A program made the position numbers and the translations under genes. From contig OZ253954.1 of NCBI GenBank assembly GCA_965267405.1, positions 3,162,001-3,226,000 on the forward strand: a stretch of DNA of 64,000 nt, written 5' to 3'. This document shows positions 25,573 through 35,445 of the stretch, piece by piece. Under the pieces are notes generated by a model that saw only the letters and a list, made by a program, of their open reading frames with translations, ran no database searches and was not told the DNA's origin. Source of the DNA: JAPPOI01 sp028818055 (lineage in GTDB: Bacteria; Pseudomonadota; Alphaproteobacteria; Rhodobacterales; Rhodobacteraceae). Each line of letters opens with the position of its first letter. Position 1 is the first letter of the stretch.

Positions 25573-27231
25573 ATGAGTTTTGTCGAAGCACTTCCAACGG
25601 AGAATCCGGTTCTTGCGCCGGATCCGGATTGGTGGCGCGGTGCGGTAATCTACCAAATCTATCCTCGTTCTTTTCAGGACTCCAACGGCGATGGCATAGG
25701 GGATTTGCAGGGTATCGTTCAAAGGTTGCCCTATGTGTCGTCACTTGGTGTCGATGCCATTTGGATATCCCCGTTTTTTACGTCTCCGATGCTCGACTAT
25801 GGTTACGACGTTTCGGACTATAAGAACGTCGATCCAATGTTTGGGTCGTTGGCGGATTTCGACCGCGTGATCGAGCGTGCGCATGAACTTGGCATTCGCG
25901 TGATCATTGATCTTGTTCTCAGTCACACTTCGGACCAGCATCCCTGGTTTACAGAAAGCCGAGTGAGCCGCGACAATGCCAAGGCCGATTGGTATGTTTG
26001 GGCAGATGCAAAAGCTGACGGCACACCGCCCAATAACTGGCTGTCCATCTTTGGTGGATCAGCTTGGGAATGGGATACGCAGCGCATGCAGTACTACCTG
26101 CATAATTTCCTGCGCGAACAACCGGATCTCAATTTCCACAATTCATCGGTTCAAAACGCCCTGCTGGATGTGGCGCGGTTCTGGTTGGAACGCGGCGTAG
26201 ATGGGTTCCGACTGGATACGGTCAACTTCTATGTTCACGATCAGGAACTTCGGGATAACCCGGCACTTGAGCGCGAAAAGGTCAATGACGCTATTGCGCC
26301 GTCGGTTAACCCCTACACGTGGCAAAACCACGTCTTCAGCAAGTCTCGGCCCGAAAACATTGATTTCCTGCGCAAATTGCGTGGCGTGCTGAATGAGTTC
26401 AAGGACACCACTTCAGTTGGTGAAGTGGGTGATGATCAACGCGGACTGGAAATTCAGGCTGAATACACATCCGGCAACGACCTTTTGCACATGTGCTATG
26501 GTTTTGACTTTTTGTCTTCTGCCTATCCAACCGGAAGTCGGATCGCTGGCGTTTTGAATGACTTCAATGCCCAAGCATCTGATAGCTGGGCCTGTTGGGC
26601 ATTTTCGAACCATGATGTCACCCGGCATACGACGCGCTGGCATCTGAGCGAAGACGCGCACAAGGTATATCTGGCACTTCTTCTTTCGATGAAGGGTTCG
26701 GTTTGCCTGTATCAGGGTGAGGAACTGGGATTGAGCGAAGCAGATATTGCTTTCGAAGATCTTCAGGATCCCTACGGCATAAAATTCTGGCCAAAATTCA
26801 AGGGTAGGGATGGTTGCCGCACGCCGATGGCATGGAGCTCGAATGCGGATAACGCCGGCTTCAGCACTTCGAGGGCGTGGTTGCCAGTGGCTTCTGAACA
26901 CATGGCGCGGGCGGCAGATGTTCAGGATACTGAGCCAAGCTCAGTTCTGAACTTCTATCGCAATATGATCGGCTTTCGGAAGGGATTTGAGGTCCTGTTG
27001 AAAGGAAGCCTTGAAGTCGTCGAGGCATCAGAAGAGTTTTTTGCGATTGTTCGCGAATTTGAGGGCTTGCGCATGTACTGCGCTTTCAACCTTTCAGACG
27101 CCGCGCGGCAAATAAGCCTGCCAAAAGGCGTCTGGACGGTCGAAGACACCGCTCCGTTTGAAATCCAAGACGTTGCTAAAGCGCCAACGCTGCCAGCTTG
27201 GCAGGCGCTGTTTGCAACGCAACGCATATAA
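25573..27231 (+). CDS. aglA: Alpha-glucosidase AglA (GH13)
   Basis: Cleaves imported alpha-glucosides to glucose in the cytoplasm; no signal peptide. The 552-residue protein begins WWRGAVIYQIYPRSF, the opening of oligo-1,6-glucosidase-like GH13 enzymes. Catalytic residues are visible: nucleophile D215 in GFRLDTVNF, acid/base E284 in VGEVGDD, and the third carboxylate D348 in FSNHDVTR. It lies ten bases after aglG and sixteen before aglK. Released glucose would be phosphorylated by the nearby Glk. Confidence 0.93.
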   Translation: MSFVEALPTENPVLAPDPDWWRGAVIYQIYPRSFQDSNGDGIGDLQGIVQRLPYVSSLGVDAIWISPFFTSPMLDYGYDVSDYKNVDPMFGSLADFDRVIERAHELGIRVIIDLVLSHTSDQHPWFTESRVSRDNAKADWYVWADAKADGTPPNNWLSIFGGSAWEWDTQRMQYYLHNFLREQPDLNFHNSSVQNALLDVARFWLERGVDGFRLDTVNFYVHDQELRDNPALEREKVNDAIAPSVNPYTWQNHVFSKSRPENIDFLRKLRGVLNEFKDTTSVGEVGDDQRGLEIQAEYTSGNDLLHMCYGFDFLSSAYPTGSRIAGVLNDFNAQASDSWACWAFSNHDVTRHTTRWHLSEDAHKVYLALLLSMKGSVCLYQGEELGLSEADIAFEDLQDPYGIKFWPKFKGRDGCRTPMAWSSNADNAGFSTSRAWLPVASEHMARAADVQDTEPSSVLNFYRNMIGFRKGFEVLLKGSLEVVEASEEFFAIVREFEGLRMYCAFNLSDAARQISLPKGVWTVEDTAPFEIQDVAKAPTLPAWQALFATQRI

Positions 27232-27246
27232 AGAGGGGAAGAGGCC

Positions 27247-28374
27247 ATGGCTGATCTTGTTCTTAAGGATGTCGCAAAGTCCTATGGCAGCGTCGATGTG
27301 TTGAAACACATCGATCTGAACATTGAAAAAGGCGAATTGATTGTATTCGTCGGGCCCTCAGGCTGCGGCAAATCCACGTTGCTTCGCATGATTGCCGGTC
27401 TTGAAAAGATCACCGGCGGCGAACTGTCGATTGATGGAATGGTCGTTAATGACGTGCCGCCCAGTGAACGCGGCATCGCAATGGTGTTCCAATCCTACGC
27501 ACTTTACCCGCACATGACTGTTCGTGAGAACATGCAGTTTGCTCTGAAAATTGCAAAGATGTCCGCAAGTGAAATCGAAGAGCGCGTCGAACGCGCCGCC
27601 AAAATTCTTCAACTTCACAACCTCTTAGACAGACTTCCTAAAGCATTGTCCGGTGGGCAACGTCAGCGTGTCGCGATCGGTCGTTCGATTGTTCGCGACC
27701 CAAAAGTGTACCTTTTTGATGAACCGCTTTCGAACCTTGACGCAGCTCTTCGTGTTGCGACCCGGATCGAGATTGCACAGTTGAAAGAGGCCATGCCTGA
27801 CTCGACAATGATCTACGTGACACATGACCAGGTCGAAGCGATGACGCTGGCCAGCCGGATCGTGGTTCTGGCCGGTGGCGGTATCGCACAGGTTGGCAGT
27901 CCGCTGGACCTGTACGAGCGGCCGGAAAACGAATTTGTGGCCCAGTTCATCGGTTCGCCTTCGATGAACCTGCTGCCCGGTAAAATCACCGGGACGGGTG
28001 AGACAACGACCATTGCACTTGATGGTGGTGGCACGGCCACATCGACTGTGCCTTCACTGGATGAAGACATGGGCAAGGCCGTAAACATCGGCGTCCGTCC
28101 CGAGGACTTCAACGAGGTGACCGATAGCGGTCCTTATATCTACTCGGGCAATGTTGGGATCACCGAGGCCTTGGGCGAGGTGACCCTGCTATATTTCGAG
28201 CCTGACGGGGATCGCGATCCGATTATTGGCAAACTTGCGGGGATCCACAAAGATTTACGGGGCAAATCGGTTCGTTTGACCGCAGATCCAAGCAAGGTTC
28301 ATATTTTCCATGAAACCCAGTCATTGTTGTACCGCGACAGGCCAATCAAGCAGATCGCGACCAAAACGCACTGA
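27247..28374 (+). CDS. aglK: Alpha-glucoside ABC transporter ATP-binding protein AglK
   Basis: The ATPase that powers AglEFG. Its 375 residues hold a Walker A (GPSGCGKST, 36-44), Q loop (MVFQSYALYPHMT), signature LSGGQRQR, Walker B (VYLFDEPLSNLD) and H loop (YVTHDQ), then a C-terminal TOBE-type regulatory domain as in MalK/UgpC proteins. GGGGAAGAGG precedes the ATG. It closes the agl operon; a block of hairpins follows. Confidence 0.94.
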   Translation: MADLVLKDVAKSYGSVDVLKHIDLNIEKGELIVFVGPSGCGKSTLLRMIAGLEKITGGELSIDGMVVNDVPPSERGIAMVFQSYALYPHMTVRENMQFALKIAKMSASEIEERVERAAKILQLHNLLDRLPKALSGGQRQRVAIGRSIVRDPKVYLFDEPLSNLDAALRVATRIEIAQLKEAMPDSTMIYVTHDQVEAMTLASRIVVLAGGGIAQVGSPLDLYERPENEFVAQFIGSPSMNLLPGKITGTGETTTIALDGGGTATSTVPSLDEDMGKAVNIGVRPEDFNEVTDSGPYIYSGNVGITEALGEVTLLYFEPDGDRDPIIGKLAGIHKDLRGKSVRLTADPSKVHIFHETQSLLYRDRPIKQIATKTH

Positions 28375-28384
28375 CGAACTGCGA

Positions 28385-28491
28385 CCAGGCAATGCCTGGC
28401 CGCGGCAAGAGGGGGACGCTGTCCCCCTCGCGTACGCTCACCCCCTGAAGTATTTCCGCCAGAAAGAAACTGAGAGGTACGAATCTCAGTT
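28385..28491. repeat. Intergenic hairpin block and repeat element after aglK
   Basis: Three stem-loops follow aglK: CCAGGC/GCCTGG (28385-28399), GAGGGGGAC/GTCCCCCTC with a GCT loop (28409-28429), and AACTGAGA/TCTCAGTT (28468-28491). Between the last two lies AGTATTTCCGCCAGAAAGAA (28449-28468), which matches 17 of 20 bases of a segment after recA (36660-36679). I recall such elements as dispersed intergenic repeats in Rhodobacteraceae. The GC-rich stem may also act as a transcript end for the agl operon. Confidence 0.65.
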
Positions 28492-28544
28492 GAGTTTCTT
28501 ACCCCTTTGAGGCCATGGTCTGGCCAATCAAGGGGAGTTTCAAA

Positions 28545-29324
28545 ATGCCGGTTCCAACCAATCCCGTGAAAAAAGCACTTGCAAACGGGCAACGCCAAAT
28601 GGGGCTTTGGATCGCCTCGGCGCATGTGACTTCGGCCGAGATTGCTGGTCGAGCCGGTTTTGATTTCTGCCTTGTCGATGGCGAACACGCGCCCAACGAT
28701 ATCCCACTAATTCTGGATCAGGTGCGAGCGATTTCCGCGGGCGGTGCTACTCCGGCGGTCCGGCCTCCTGTTGGTGATCCGCGCCTGATAAAGCAAGTCC
28801 TGGATCTTGGTGTGCAGACTTTGGTGGTTCCGATGATTGATACGGCCGAGGAAGCCGAGGCGATTGTGAAAGCAACACGCTATGCGCCTGCTGGAATTCG
28901 CGGGGTTGGCGCCGCTATGGCACGCGCCAGCAATTACGGAGAGATCACCGACATGGTGACGTCGGCTAACGACCAGATTTGTCTTTTTGTGCAGTGTGAA
29001 AGCGCCAAATCACTTGAGAATATTGATGAGATATCTGCAGTCGATGGCGTAGACGGTGTGTTTATTGGCCCGGCAGACTTATCGGCCGACATGGGGTTTC
29101 CTGGTCAACCCGGTGCGCCAGAAGTGAAAGCGGCAATAGCGCATGCGTTTGAGCGTATTCAGGCGGCCGGGAAGGCCGTTGGCATCATTGCGTTTGATCG
29201 CTCACTTGTTGAAAGCTACATCGACATGGGTGCGAGGTTTGTGGCGGTCGGGGGTGACGTGTCGTTGCTTGCCCGCGCAATTCGCGACGCTGCCTCTTTC
29301 GCCGATGAGCTGCGCAATCGTTAA
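28545..29324 (+). CDS. HpcH/HpaI-family aldolase
   Basis: ATG 28545 has AAGGGGA about eight bases upstream; the frame is open earlier but without a site. The 259-residue product is a metal-dependent class II pyruvate aldolase of the HpcH/HpaI family, with FCLVDGEHAPND near the N terminus, VPMIDTAEEA, the metal glutamate in VQCESAKS and the metal aspartate in GPADLSADMG. Relatives cleave 4-hydroxy-2-oxoheptanedioate or 2-dehydro-3-deoxyglucarate to pyruvate and an aldehyde. It sits after the agl operon, but a repeat block separates them, so joint transcription is uncertain. It overlaps the end of the convergent ureohydrolase gene by four bases. Confidence 0.85.
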   Translation: MPVPTNPVKKALANGQRQMGLWIASAHVTSAEIAGRAGFDFCLVDGEHAPNDIPLILDQVRAISAGGATPAVRPPVGDPRLIKQVLDLGVQTLVVPMIDTAEEAEAIVKATRYAPAGIRGVGAAMARASNYGEITDMVTSANDQICLFVQCESAKSLENIDEISAVDGVDGVFIGPADLSADMGFPGQPGAPEVKAAIAHAFERIQAAGKAVGIIAFDRSLVESYIDMGARFVAVGGDVSLLARAIRDAASFADELRNR

Positions 29325-30283
29325 GCGCCGGCGCGCCGGGCGTCGAAAATGAAGCCCAAGAAATTCAGCGATATTTGTGCCGCGAGGATTGCTGTTGATC
29401 CGGTCGGATCATAATCTGGCGCTACCTCAACAAGGTCGAAACCAACGATATCATTCCGGCGCGCCACGGCTTGAAGCAGTTCCAGCACGTCGTAGTAAAG
29501 AAATCCGCCATGGCTTGGCGTTCCTGTGCCGGGCGCTATGGAGGGGCAAAATGCGTCGATATCAAGGGTGACGTAAACACGAGCGTCTTCTGGTATCCGG
29601 TCGGCGACCGCCTTTGGGCCAAGATCACGAGCTTGTCGGACCGAGAGTATATCAGAGCCCATCTTGCGGGCGTCGTCGTACCCTTCTTTTGCGGTTGAAG
29701 AGACGTTGCGAATGCCAACTTGGGTCAATCCCGAAACGTAATCCTTTTCGGCGGCCCGACGCATTGGATTGCCATGGCCAAATCGAACACCATGCCGCTC
29801 ATCGACAAAGTCGAGGTGCGCATCGATCTGCAGGATGTGAATAGGCTCCTGTCCATCAAAGGCGTTGATGCAAGGGATGTTCACCGAGTGATCGCCACCA
29901 ATGACAACAGGCAAGGCGTCAGCGGCCAGGATCGACCGAACACCCTTTTCAATATTCGCGTGAGACTGGGTTGTATCCGTGTGGATAATGTCGGCATCGC
30001 CAATGTCCACCATTGTGACATCGGCGCCGAGATACACCCTGTCGTCTTCATGATCATAAGCACCTGCATGCCCGAAAGAAAAAAGGGTTGATGCCTCGCG
30101 GACGGCCCTCGGACCAAAACGCGCACCCGAGCGCCACTGTGTGCCGAAGTCGAAAGGCGCGCCCAAGATTGCAACGTCGGCATCAATGGAAGACCAATCG
30201 TCGACAAAGGGACGTTTTCCAAAGGTCGAAATGCCAACAAAGGGCAGGTTCAGGCGGCCGGTTTCGTATCCATGAGAGCTCAT
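29321..30283 (-). CDS. Ureohydrolase, agmatinase-like (paralogue 1)
   Basis: ATG 30283 (MSSHGYETGRLN) gives 320 residues; a GTG 108 bases earlier would add an unconserved stretch. The arginase-fold manganese ligands are all present: IGGDHS, IDAHLDF, and LDIDAF with SIAPGTGTPSHGG. Members hydrolyse agmatine, guanidinobutyrate or related guanidino compounds, releasing urea; some cyanobacterial relatives hydrolyse free guanidine using nickel. Two details differ from the second copy in this window: IDAHLDF versus FDSHTDL, and FCPSIAPG versus VDPAFAPG. It is divergent from guaB. Confidence 0.85.
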   Translation of the reverse strand: MSSHGYETGRLNLPFVGISTFGKRPFVDDWSSIDADVAILGAPFDFGTQWRSGARFGPRAVREASTLFSFGHAGAYDHEDDRVYLGADVTMVDIGDADIIHTDTTQSHANIEKGVRSILAADALPVVIGGDHSVNIPCINAFDGQEPIHILQIDAHLDFVDERHGVRFGHGNPMRRAAEKDYVSGLTQVGIRNVSSTAKEGYDDARKMGSDILSVRQARDLGPKAVADRIPEDARVYVTLDIDAFCPSIAPGTGTPSHGGFLYYDVLELLQAVARRNDIVGFDLVEVAPDYDPTGSTAILAAQISLNFLGFIFDARRAGA

Positions 30284-30403
30284 GCATCGACTTAGTCGGA
30301 AAATATTCACTCGGTCCAGCACAAGATGCGGATTGGGGGTTTTCGCTGACGGCAGCCCATGCGATAGGGAAGCGCCAAACGAGGCCTCCACAGGAGAAAG
30401 CCC

Positions 30404-31852
30404 ATGGAGATTCGCGAGGCACTGACCTTCGACGACGTCTTACTTGTTCCCGGTGCATCAAGCGTGCTGCCGTCGACTGCGGATACGCGTACGAAAGTCA
30501 CGCGCGACATCGAGATGAATATTCCGCTTCTCAGTTCCGCTATGGACACGGTCACAGAAGCACGGATGGCGATCGCAATGGCGCAGGCCGGTGGGATCGG
30601 GGTGATACACCGCAACCTTTCTCCGGACGAACAAGCGCGCGAAATACGGCGGGTGAAGAGATTTGTGTCCGGGATTGTCTACAGCCCGATCACTTTGAAA
30701 CCGGACCAGACCCTTGGCGATGCTAAAGCCCTGCAGGAGCGCTACAAGATTACTGGGTTTCCGGTTGTCGACGACGGCGGACGTGTTGTGGGGATCGTCA
30801 CCAATCGCGACATGCGGTTCGCTGAGCATGACGACACACCGGTCAAGGTCATGATGACATCCAATGACTTGGCTATACTCACTGAACCCGCTGATCTGGA
30901 TGAGGCGCGCAGCCTGATGCGGTCGCGCCGGATTGAGAAGCTCTTGGTCACCGATGGCGAAGGCAAGCTTACTGGTCTGTTGACGTTGAAAGACAGCGAA
31001 CAAGCGGTTCTGAACCCACAAGCATGCAAAGACAATCTTGGACGTCTTCGCGTTGCAGCGGCGACCACAGTCGGCGACGCAGGGTACGAGCGATCGGAAA
31101 ACCTTGTAGACGCCGGTGCGGATATCATCGTGATCGACACGGCGCATGGCCATTCTGAAAGCGTTACCGAAGCCGTGAAGCGCGCGAAGGCGCTTTCGAA
31201 TGAAGTGCAAATCATCGCTGGAAACGTTGCAACCGCCGATGCGACCAAGGCATTGATCGATGCCGGTGCGGACGCCGTGAAAGTTGGCATTGGCCCGGGC
31301 TCGATCTGTACGACCCGTATGGTTGCGGGTGTTGGCGTTCCTCAACTTACAGCGATCATGGACGCTGCGTCTGCAGCTGGCGAGGTTCCCGTTATCGCCG
31401 ACGGCGGCATCAAATTCTCTGGCGACTTTGCCAAAGCAATTGCAGCAGGTGCCTCTTGCGCGATGGTTGGGTCGATGATTGCGGGTACTGACGAAAGCCC
31501 CGGCGAAGTCGTTCTGTATCAGGGCAGGAGCTTCAAAAGTTATCGCGGCATGGGGTCATTGGGGGCAATGGCGCGTGGATCTGCTGACCGGTACTTCCAG
31601 AAGGACGCAGCGACGGACAAGTTGGTGCCCGAAGGAATTGAGGGACAAGTTCCCTACAAGGGCCCAGCGTCGACGGTCATCCACCAATTGATTGGTGGTC
31701 TTCGGGCTGCCATGGGTTACACCGGCTGCGCAACCGTCGAGGAGATGCGCAAAGACTGCCGGTTTGTTCGCATCACCGGTGCTGGCCTGAAGGAAAGCCA
31801 CGTCCATGATGTTCAGATCACGCGCGAGAGCCCGAATTATCGTCTTGGTTGA
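30404..31852 (+). CDS. guaB: Inosine-5'-monophosphate dehydrogenase
   Basis: Oxidises IMP to XMP with NAD, the committed step of GMP synthesis. The 482-residue protein starts MEIREALTFDDVLLVPG, has a pair of CBS modules inserted at about 95-205, and the catalytic loop GIGPGSICTTRMV with C302. The mobile flap and active-site Arg/Tyr region (YRGMGSLGAM) are present. AGGAGA precedes the ATG by about seven bases. It is followed after nine bases by the rRNA methyltransferase gene. Confidence 0.97.
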   Translation: MEIREALTFDDVLLVPGASSVLPSTADTRTKVTRDIEMNIPLLSSAMDTVTEARMAIAMAQAGGIGVIHRNLSPDEQAREIRRVKRFVSGIVYSPITLKPDQTLGDAKALQERYKITGFPVVDDGGRVVGIVTNRDMRFAEHDDTPVKVMMTSNDLAILTEPADLDEARSLMRSRRIEKLLVTDGEGKLTGLLTLKDSEQAVLNPQACKDNLGRLRVAAATTVGDAGYERSENLVDAGADIIVIDTAHGHSESVTEAVKRAKALSNEVQIIAGNVATADATKALIDAGADAVKVGIGPGSICTTRMVAGVGVPQLTAIMDAASAAGEVPVIADGGIKFSGDFAKAIAAGASCAMVGSMIAGTDESPGEVVLYQGRSFKSYRGMGSLGAMARGSADRYFQKDAATDKLVPEGIEGQVPYKGPASTVIHQLIGGLRAAMGYTGCATVEEMRKDCRFVRITGAGLKESHVHDVQITRESPNYRLG

Positions 31853-31861
31853 GACTAGGAC

Positions 31862-33025
31862 ATGACACCGGCCGCGCGGTTGGCGGCCGCCGCTGACATT
31901 CTCGATGAAGTAGCGGCCGGCAAGGCAACTGAAGCTTCTTTGACAGCGTGGGCCAGGCGGAGTCGGTTTGCCGGCTCCAAAGATCGTGCAGCCATACGTG
32001 ATATTGTTTTTGACATTACCCGGCGGAAGTTGTCGTGCGCGTGGTGCGGCGGTGGTGAAACCGGACGTCACCTGGTTATTGGGTATTTGACCCTCACCGG
32101 AGAAAAACACGGCTTTCACATGACGGGTGACGGCCATGCCTTGCAGCCGCTGACCGAGCAAGAGCAAAGCACCATGCGCGACATTTCTGATGCGCATGAG
32201 AACGTTGCGTTGGATATACCTGAATGGCAATTTCCCATTTGGAACAGAGCCTTGGGACGCAAACTTCAATCGGTTGCCCAGTGTATGCAGGCACGTGCGC
32301 CCGTGTTCTTACGAGTGCGATCAGAATTTGAAGAGGATGTAATCGCAGAAGCCACCGAAGCGGATGTTACCCTGACGAGACACAGAGACGTCCCAACTGC
32401 ATTTCTGGCCGAAGGCAACGTGCGACGCCTGCATACTTTTTCGTCCTTCGAAAATGGAAAATTTGAGTTTCAGGATGCGTCTTCACAGCAGGTCATCCAG
32501 TGTCTTTCCGACCAAATCGCAGATGCTGATGTTCTTGATTTTTGCGCTGGCGGGGGTGGGAAATCGCTTGCGTTGATGGACGCCGGCGCGAAGAGCGTTA
32601 CAGCCCATGATATCAATTTTCATAGGATGAATGACTTGGAGGCACGAGCCCAACGTGCCGGAGTTCGAATTGATCGTGTCAAAACGCCAAGCGGACAATT
32701 TGATCTCGTGCTGTGCGACGCGCCTTGCTCGGGCAGCGGCGCTTGGCGACGACAGCCAGATGGCAAGTGGCGGCTGACCGAAAGTTCACTGTCGGACCTT
32801 CTAAAAGTCCAATCCAAGATTCTGCGTCAGGCTGCGACTCATGTCCTGCCAGAAGGATTTCTGGCCTATGTGACGTGTTCGTTCTTTGAACCTGAGAATG
32901 AAGACCGCGTTTCCGATTTCCTAAGTTTGAACCAATCCTTCGAGTTGGTTGGACAACATCGTTGGTATCCATCGGAAGGCGGGGATGGGTTTTTTCTGGC
33001 GATCATGAAGCGATCAACTCGTTAA
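31862..33025 (+). CDS. RsmB/NOP-family RNA (cytosine-5) methyltransferase
   Basis: A 387-residue SAM-dependent methyltransferase of the NOL1/NOP2/Sun group that methylates C5 of cytosine in RNA. Both cysteines of the mechanism are visible: C289 in DAPCSGSGAWRR (motif IV) and C339 in YVTCSFFEPEN (motif VI). The SAM site is VLDFCAGGGGKSLALM. The N-terminal region (about 1-140) resembles the NusB-like/PUA-linked part of RsmB only loosely, so the exact RNA target is uncertain; 16S rRNA m5C967 is the default expectation. Likely co-transcribed with guaB. Confidence 0.87.
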   Translation: MTPAARLAAAADILDEVAAGKATEASLTAWARRSRFAGSKDRAAIRDIVFDITRRKLSCAWCGGGETGRHLVIGYLTLTGEKHGFHMTGDGHALQPLTEQEQSTMRDISDAHENVALDIPEWQFPIWNRALGRKLQSVAQCMQARAPVFLRVRSEFEEDVIAEATEADVTLTRHRDVPTAFLAEGNVRRLHTFSSFENGKFEFQDASSQQVIQCLSDQIADADVLDFCAGGGGKSLALMDAGAKSVTAHDINFHRMNDLEARAQRAGVRIDRVKTPSGQFDLVLCDAPCSGSGAWRRQPDGKWRLTESSLSDLLKVQSKILRQAATHVLPEGFLAYVTCSFFEPENEDRVSDFLSLNQSFELVGQHRWYPSEGGDGFFLAIMKRSTR

Positions 33026-33089
33026 CGTTAATAGCTGGTTAACAGGTTTCGCCCATGGTTCGTGAAGATACTGTCTTCAAGGGCCGATT

Positions 33090-35342
33090 TTGTCTGAAAC
33101 TTTACAGAGCGATCACACGCAAGGTCGAAGTCTGAAACTCTATATCGGAGTCTTGGCTTCGGTTCTTGTGCTTGGGATTTCAGCCTACTTGTTTCTGGGG
33201 CAGCCCGACATCTCGAATGACTTGAACGGACCGTCAATCGCAGCAGGCATGTCCAGTCTGGTTTTCACGTACTGGATAATTAGGGCATTAAATTTTTATC
33301 AGCGGCGTAACCATCTGGCTTTGGCTGAAAAACTATTGAATTCCGAGTCGACGCCGGGCTTCGTTACGAATTCCAAGGGCGAAATACTTCTTGCGAACCA
33401 ATCCGGTCGGGAAAACTTTCATGCAAGTGTTTCGGACAGTTTGGAGGCTGCGCTAAAAACGCAATTTGCGGATGCAAGCGGCATCGTTCAGCGTGGGCTT
33501 ACGGGAAACCTGGAGCGCTCAAAAAGTGTGTCACCTTTGTTGGGCGACACTGGTTGGAAAACCACCGCCACAGAAATCGGATCAGGCCTTTGGTATTGGC
33601 GATTTTCACCGCCATCGTCCCAAGTTGCTAAGCAGTCACTAGGGATTCCCATAATCTGTGGAACTGAAACCACAGGATGGCGTGCGCTTACGCCGGCTGC
33701 TGAACGCGCCTTTGACGAAATGAAAACCGTTTTCGGCGGAAAGCCTTCGTTGCAAGGACATCACCCGGTGACAATCGCCTCGCAAGGCCCGGAAGAAACA
33801 GTCGCCTATGTCGCCAACCAAATCAGGAAGGTTTCCGGCAATTCCCGATTGCATTCTGTCGAGCAATTGGTTGACGGGCTGCCTGTGCCTTTGCTCAAAA
33901 TATCCAAGAACGGGGATGTCTTATCGGCCAACGAATTGGCCCGAAACCTTCTTGAGCTGGAAGCTGAAGAACTACCGCCTTTATACGAATTGGTCGAAGG
34001 AATGGGACGACCAATCAGCGAATGGTTGGCGGATGCCGGTGTCGGCAGGGGCTTGTTGAAGTCCGAGTTTGTCCGAGCGACCACAACGTCAAAAGAGCTG
34101 TATCTTCAGATCACTTTGGGAAAGGTAGATACTCCAGATGCTCCGTTCCTTATTGGTATTTTGAATGATGCAACTGAGCTCAAGACGCTGGAAGCTCAAT
34201 TCGTTCAAAGCCAGAAAATGCAGGCTATTGGGCAACTTGCCGGTGGTGTCGCACATGACTTCAATAACCTGCTTACTGCGATCAACGGGCACTGCGACTT
34301 ACTGCTTCTCAGACACGATGAAAATGATCCCGACTACTCGGACCTCATGCAGATTGCGCAAAACTCAAACCGCGCGGCCAGTTTGGTAGGGCAACTTCTG
34401 GCCTTCTCACGGAAACAAAACCTGCGCCCGCAGTCGCTTGATTTGCGCAACACGATGTCAGATCTCATGCACCTGCTGAATCGGCTCGTTGGTGAGAAGA
34501 TCACCTTGGACCTTCAAATTGAGAATATCGACAAGGTTATTCGTGCGGATCGTCGCCAATTTGAGCAAGTGATCATGAACTTGGTCGTCAACGCACGCGA
34601 TGCAATGAAAGACGGTGGGACGATCGGTGTTCGAGTACAATTGGATAGTCTTGTCGATGACCTGAAGAGAGACAGGGCTACTGTTCCTGCGGGCCACTAC
34701 ATTCGAGTCGAAGTCGAGGACACCGGATGCGGCATTGATCCTGACAAGATGCCCAAAATCTTTGAGCCATTTTATTCCACCAAGAAGACTGGGGAAGGGA
34801 CCGGACTTGGCCTTTCAACAGCCTACGGGATCGTTAAACAATCGGGCGGTTACATATTTGTCGACAGCAAAGCCGGCCAAGGCACTTTGTTTACGCTTTA
34901 TTTTCCAGCTCACGACCGCCAATTGGTTTCTCAACACCGCGAAGAGGATGTTAAACCAACGATCGCGCCGCAGCCCGGGGATGGTGTTATTTTGCTCGTC
35001 GAAGACGAGGCTCCGGTCCGCGCATTTGCATCGCGCGCCTTGAGGTTGCGGGGTTACACTGTTCTGGAAGCGGAAAATGCAGAAGATGCGTTGGAAACCT
35101 TGCGGGACAGTGCATTGAAGGTCGACGTATTTGTCACGGATGTGATTATGCCGGGCCTCGATGGACCAAGCTGGGTCAAACAGGCATTGGTTGAACGGCC
35201 TGAAACGCGCGTTGTCTTTGTGTCAGGCTATGCAGAGGAAAGTCTGGCAGAAAATCAGTCACGAATTCCCAATTCGGTTTTCTTGGCCAAGCCCTTTTCT
35301 CTCACCCAACTCACCACTGTCGTTCAAGAGCAACTGCAGTAG
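33090..35342 (+). CDS. cckA: Cell-cycle hybrid histidine kinase CckA
   Basis: CckA sits at the top of the CckA-ChpT-CtrA phosphorelay controlling cell cycle, motility and gene-transfer traits in alphaproteobacteria. The TTG at 33090 is used, with AAGGG six bases ahead; 750 residues. Two N-terminal transmembrane helices (about 17-37 and 48-66) are followed by PAS-like regions (about 80-370), the HisKA box with H389 (GGVAHDFNNLL), a HATPase domain (NLVVNARDAM, DTGCGI, GTGLGLSTAYG), and a C-terminal receiver with D684 (VFVTDVIMPG). This order is diagnostic. It lies directly before recA. Confidence 0.93.
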   Translation: MSETLQSDHTQGRSLKLYIGVLASVLVLGISAYLFLGQPDISNDLNGPSIAAGMSSLVFTYWIIRALNFYQRRNHLALAEKLLNSESTPGFVTNSKGEILLANQSGRENFHASVSDSLEAALKTQFADASGIVQRGLTGNLERSKSVSPLLGDTGWKTTATEIGSGLWYWRFSPPSSQVAKQSLGIPIICGTETTGWRALTPAAERAFDEMKTVFGGKPSLQGHHPVTIASQGPEETVAYVANQIRKVSGNSRLHSVEQLVDGLPVPLLKISKNGDVLSANELARNLLELEAEELPPLYELVEGMGRPISEWLADAGVGRGLLKSEFVRATTTSKELYLQITLGKVDTPDAPFLIGILNDATELKTLEAQFVQSQKMQAIGQLAGGVAHDFNNLLTAINGHCDLLLLRHDENDPDYSDLMQIAQNSNRAASLVGQLLAFSRKQNLRPQSLDLRNTMSDLMHLLNRLVGEKITLDLQIENIDKVIRADRRQFEQVIMNLVVNARDAMKDGGTIGVRVQLDSLVDDLKRDRATVPAGHYIRVEVEDTGCGIDPDKMPKIFEPFYSTKKTGEGTGLGLSTAYGIVKQSGGYIFVDSKAGQGTLFTLYFPAHDRQLVSQHREEDVKPTIAPQPGDGVILLVEDEAPVRAFASRALRLRGYTVLEAENAEDALETLRDSALKVDVFVTDVIMPGLDGPSWVKQALVERPETRVVFVSGYAEESLAENQSRIPNSVFLAKPFSLTQLTTVVQEQLQ

Positions 35343-35392
35343 CCAATAACCGTCTGTTAAGGCGAATCTGCCAAAAAATTGAAACAAATCGG

Positions 35393-35421
35393 TTGCAATG
35401 TTCTCTTTTTGGTCTCATACA
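35393..35421 (+). promoter_or_regulatory. Putative recA promoter
   Basis: TTGCAA (35393-35398) and CATACA (35416-35421) are separated by 17 bases, immediately upstream of the SOS box. The -10 match is modest. Placement next to the LexA site supports it. Confidence 0.4.
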
Positions 35422-35430
35422 CGCAAATAA

Positions 35431-35445
35431 GAACAAGAGGCGAAC
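35431..35445 (+). promoter_or_regulatory. LexA SOS box upstream of recA
   Basis: GAAC-AAGAGGC-GAAC is an exact GAAC-N7-GAAC direct repeat, the reverse complement of the GTTC-N7-GTTC box described for alphaproteobacterial LexA. A near copy in the other orientation, GTTC-N7-GGTC, lies at 35400-35414. Both fall between cckA and recA, so DNA-damage induction of recA is expected. Confidence 0.8.
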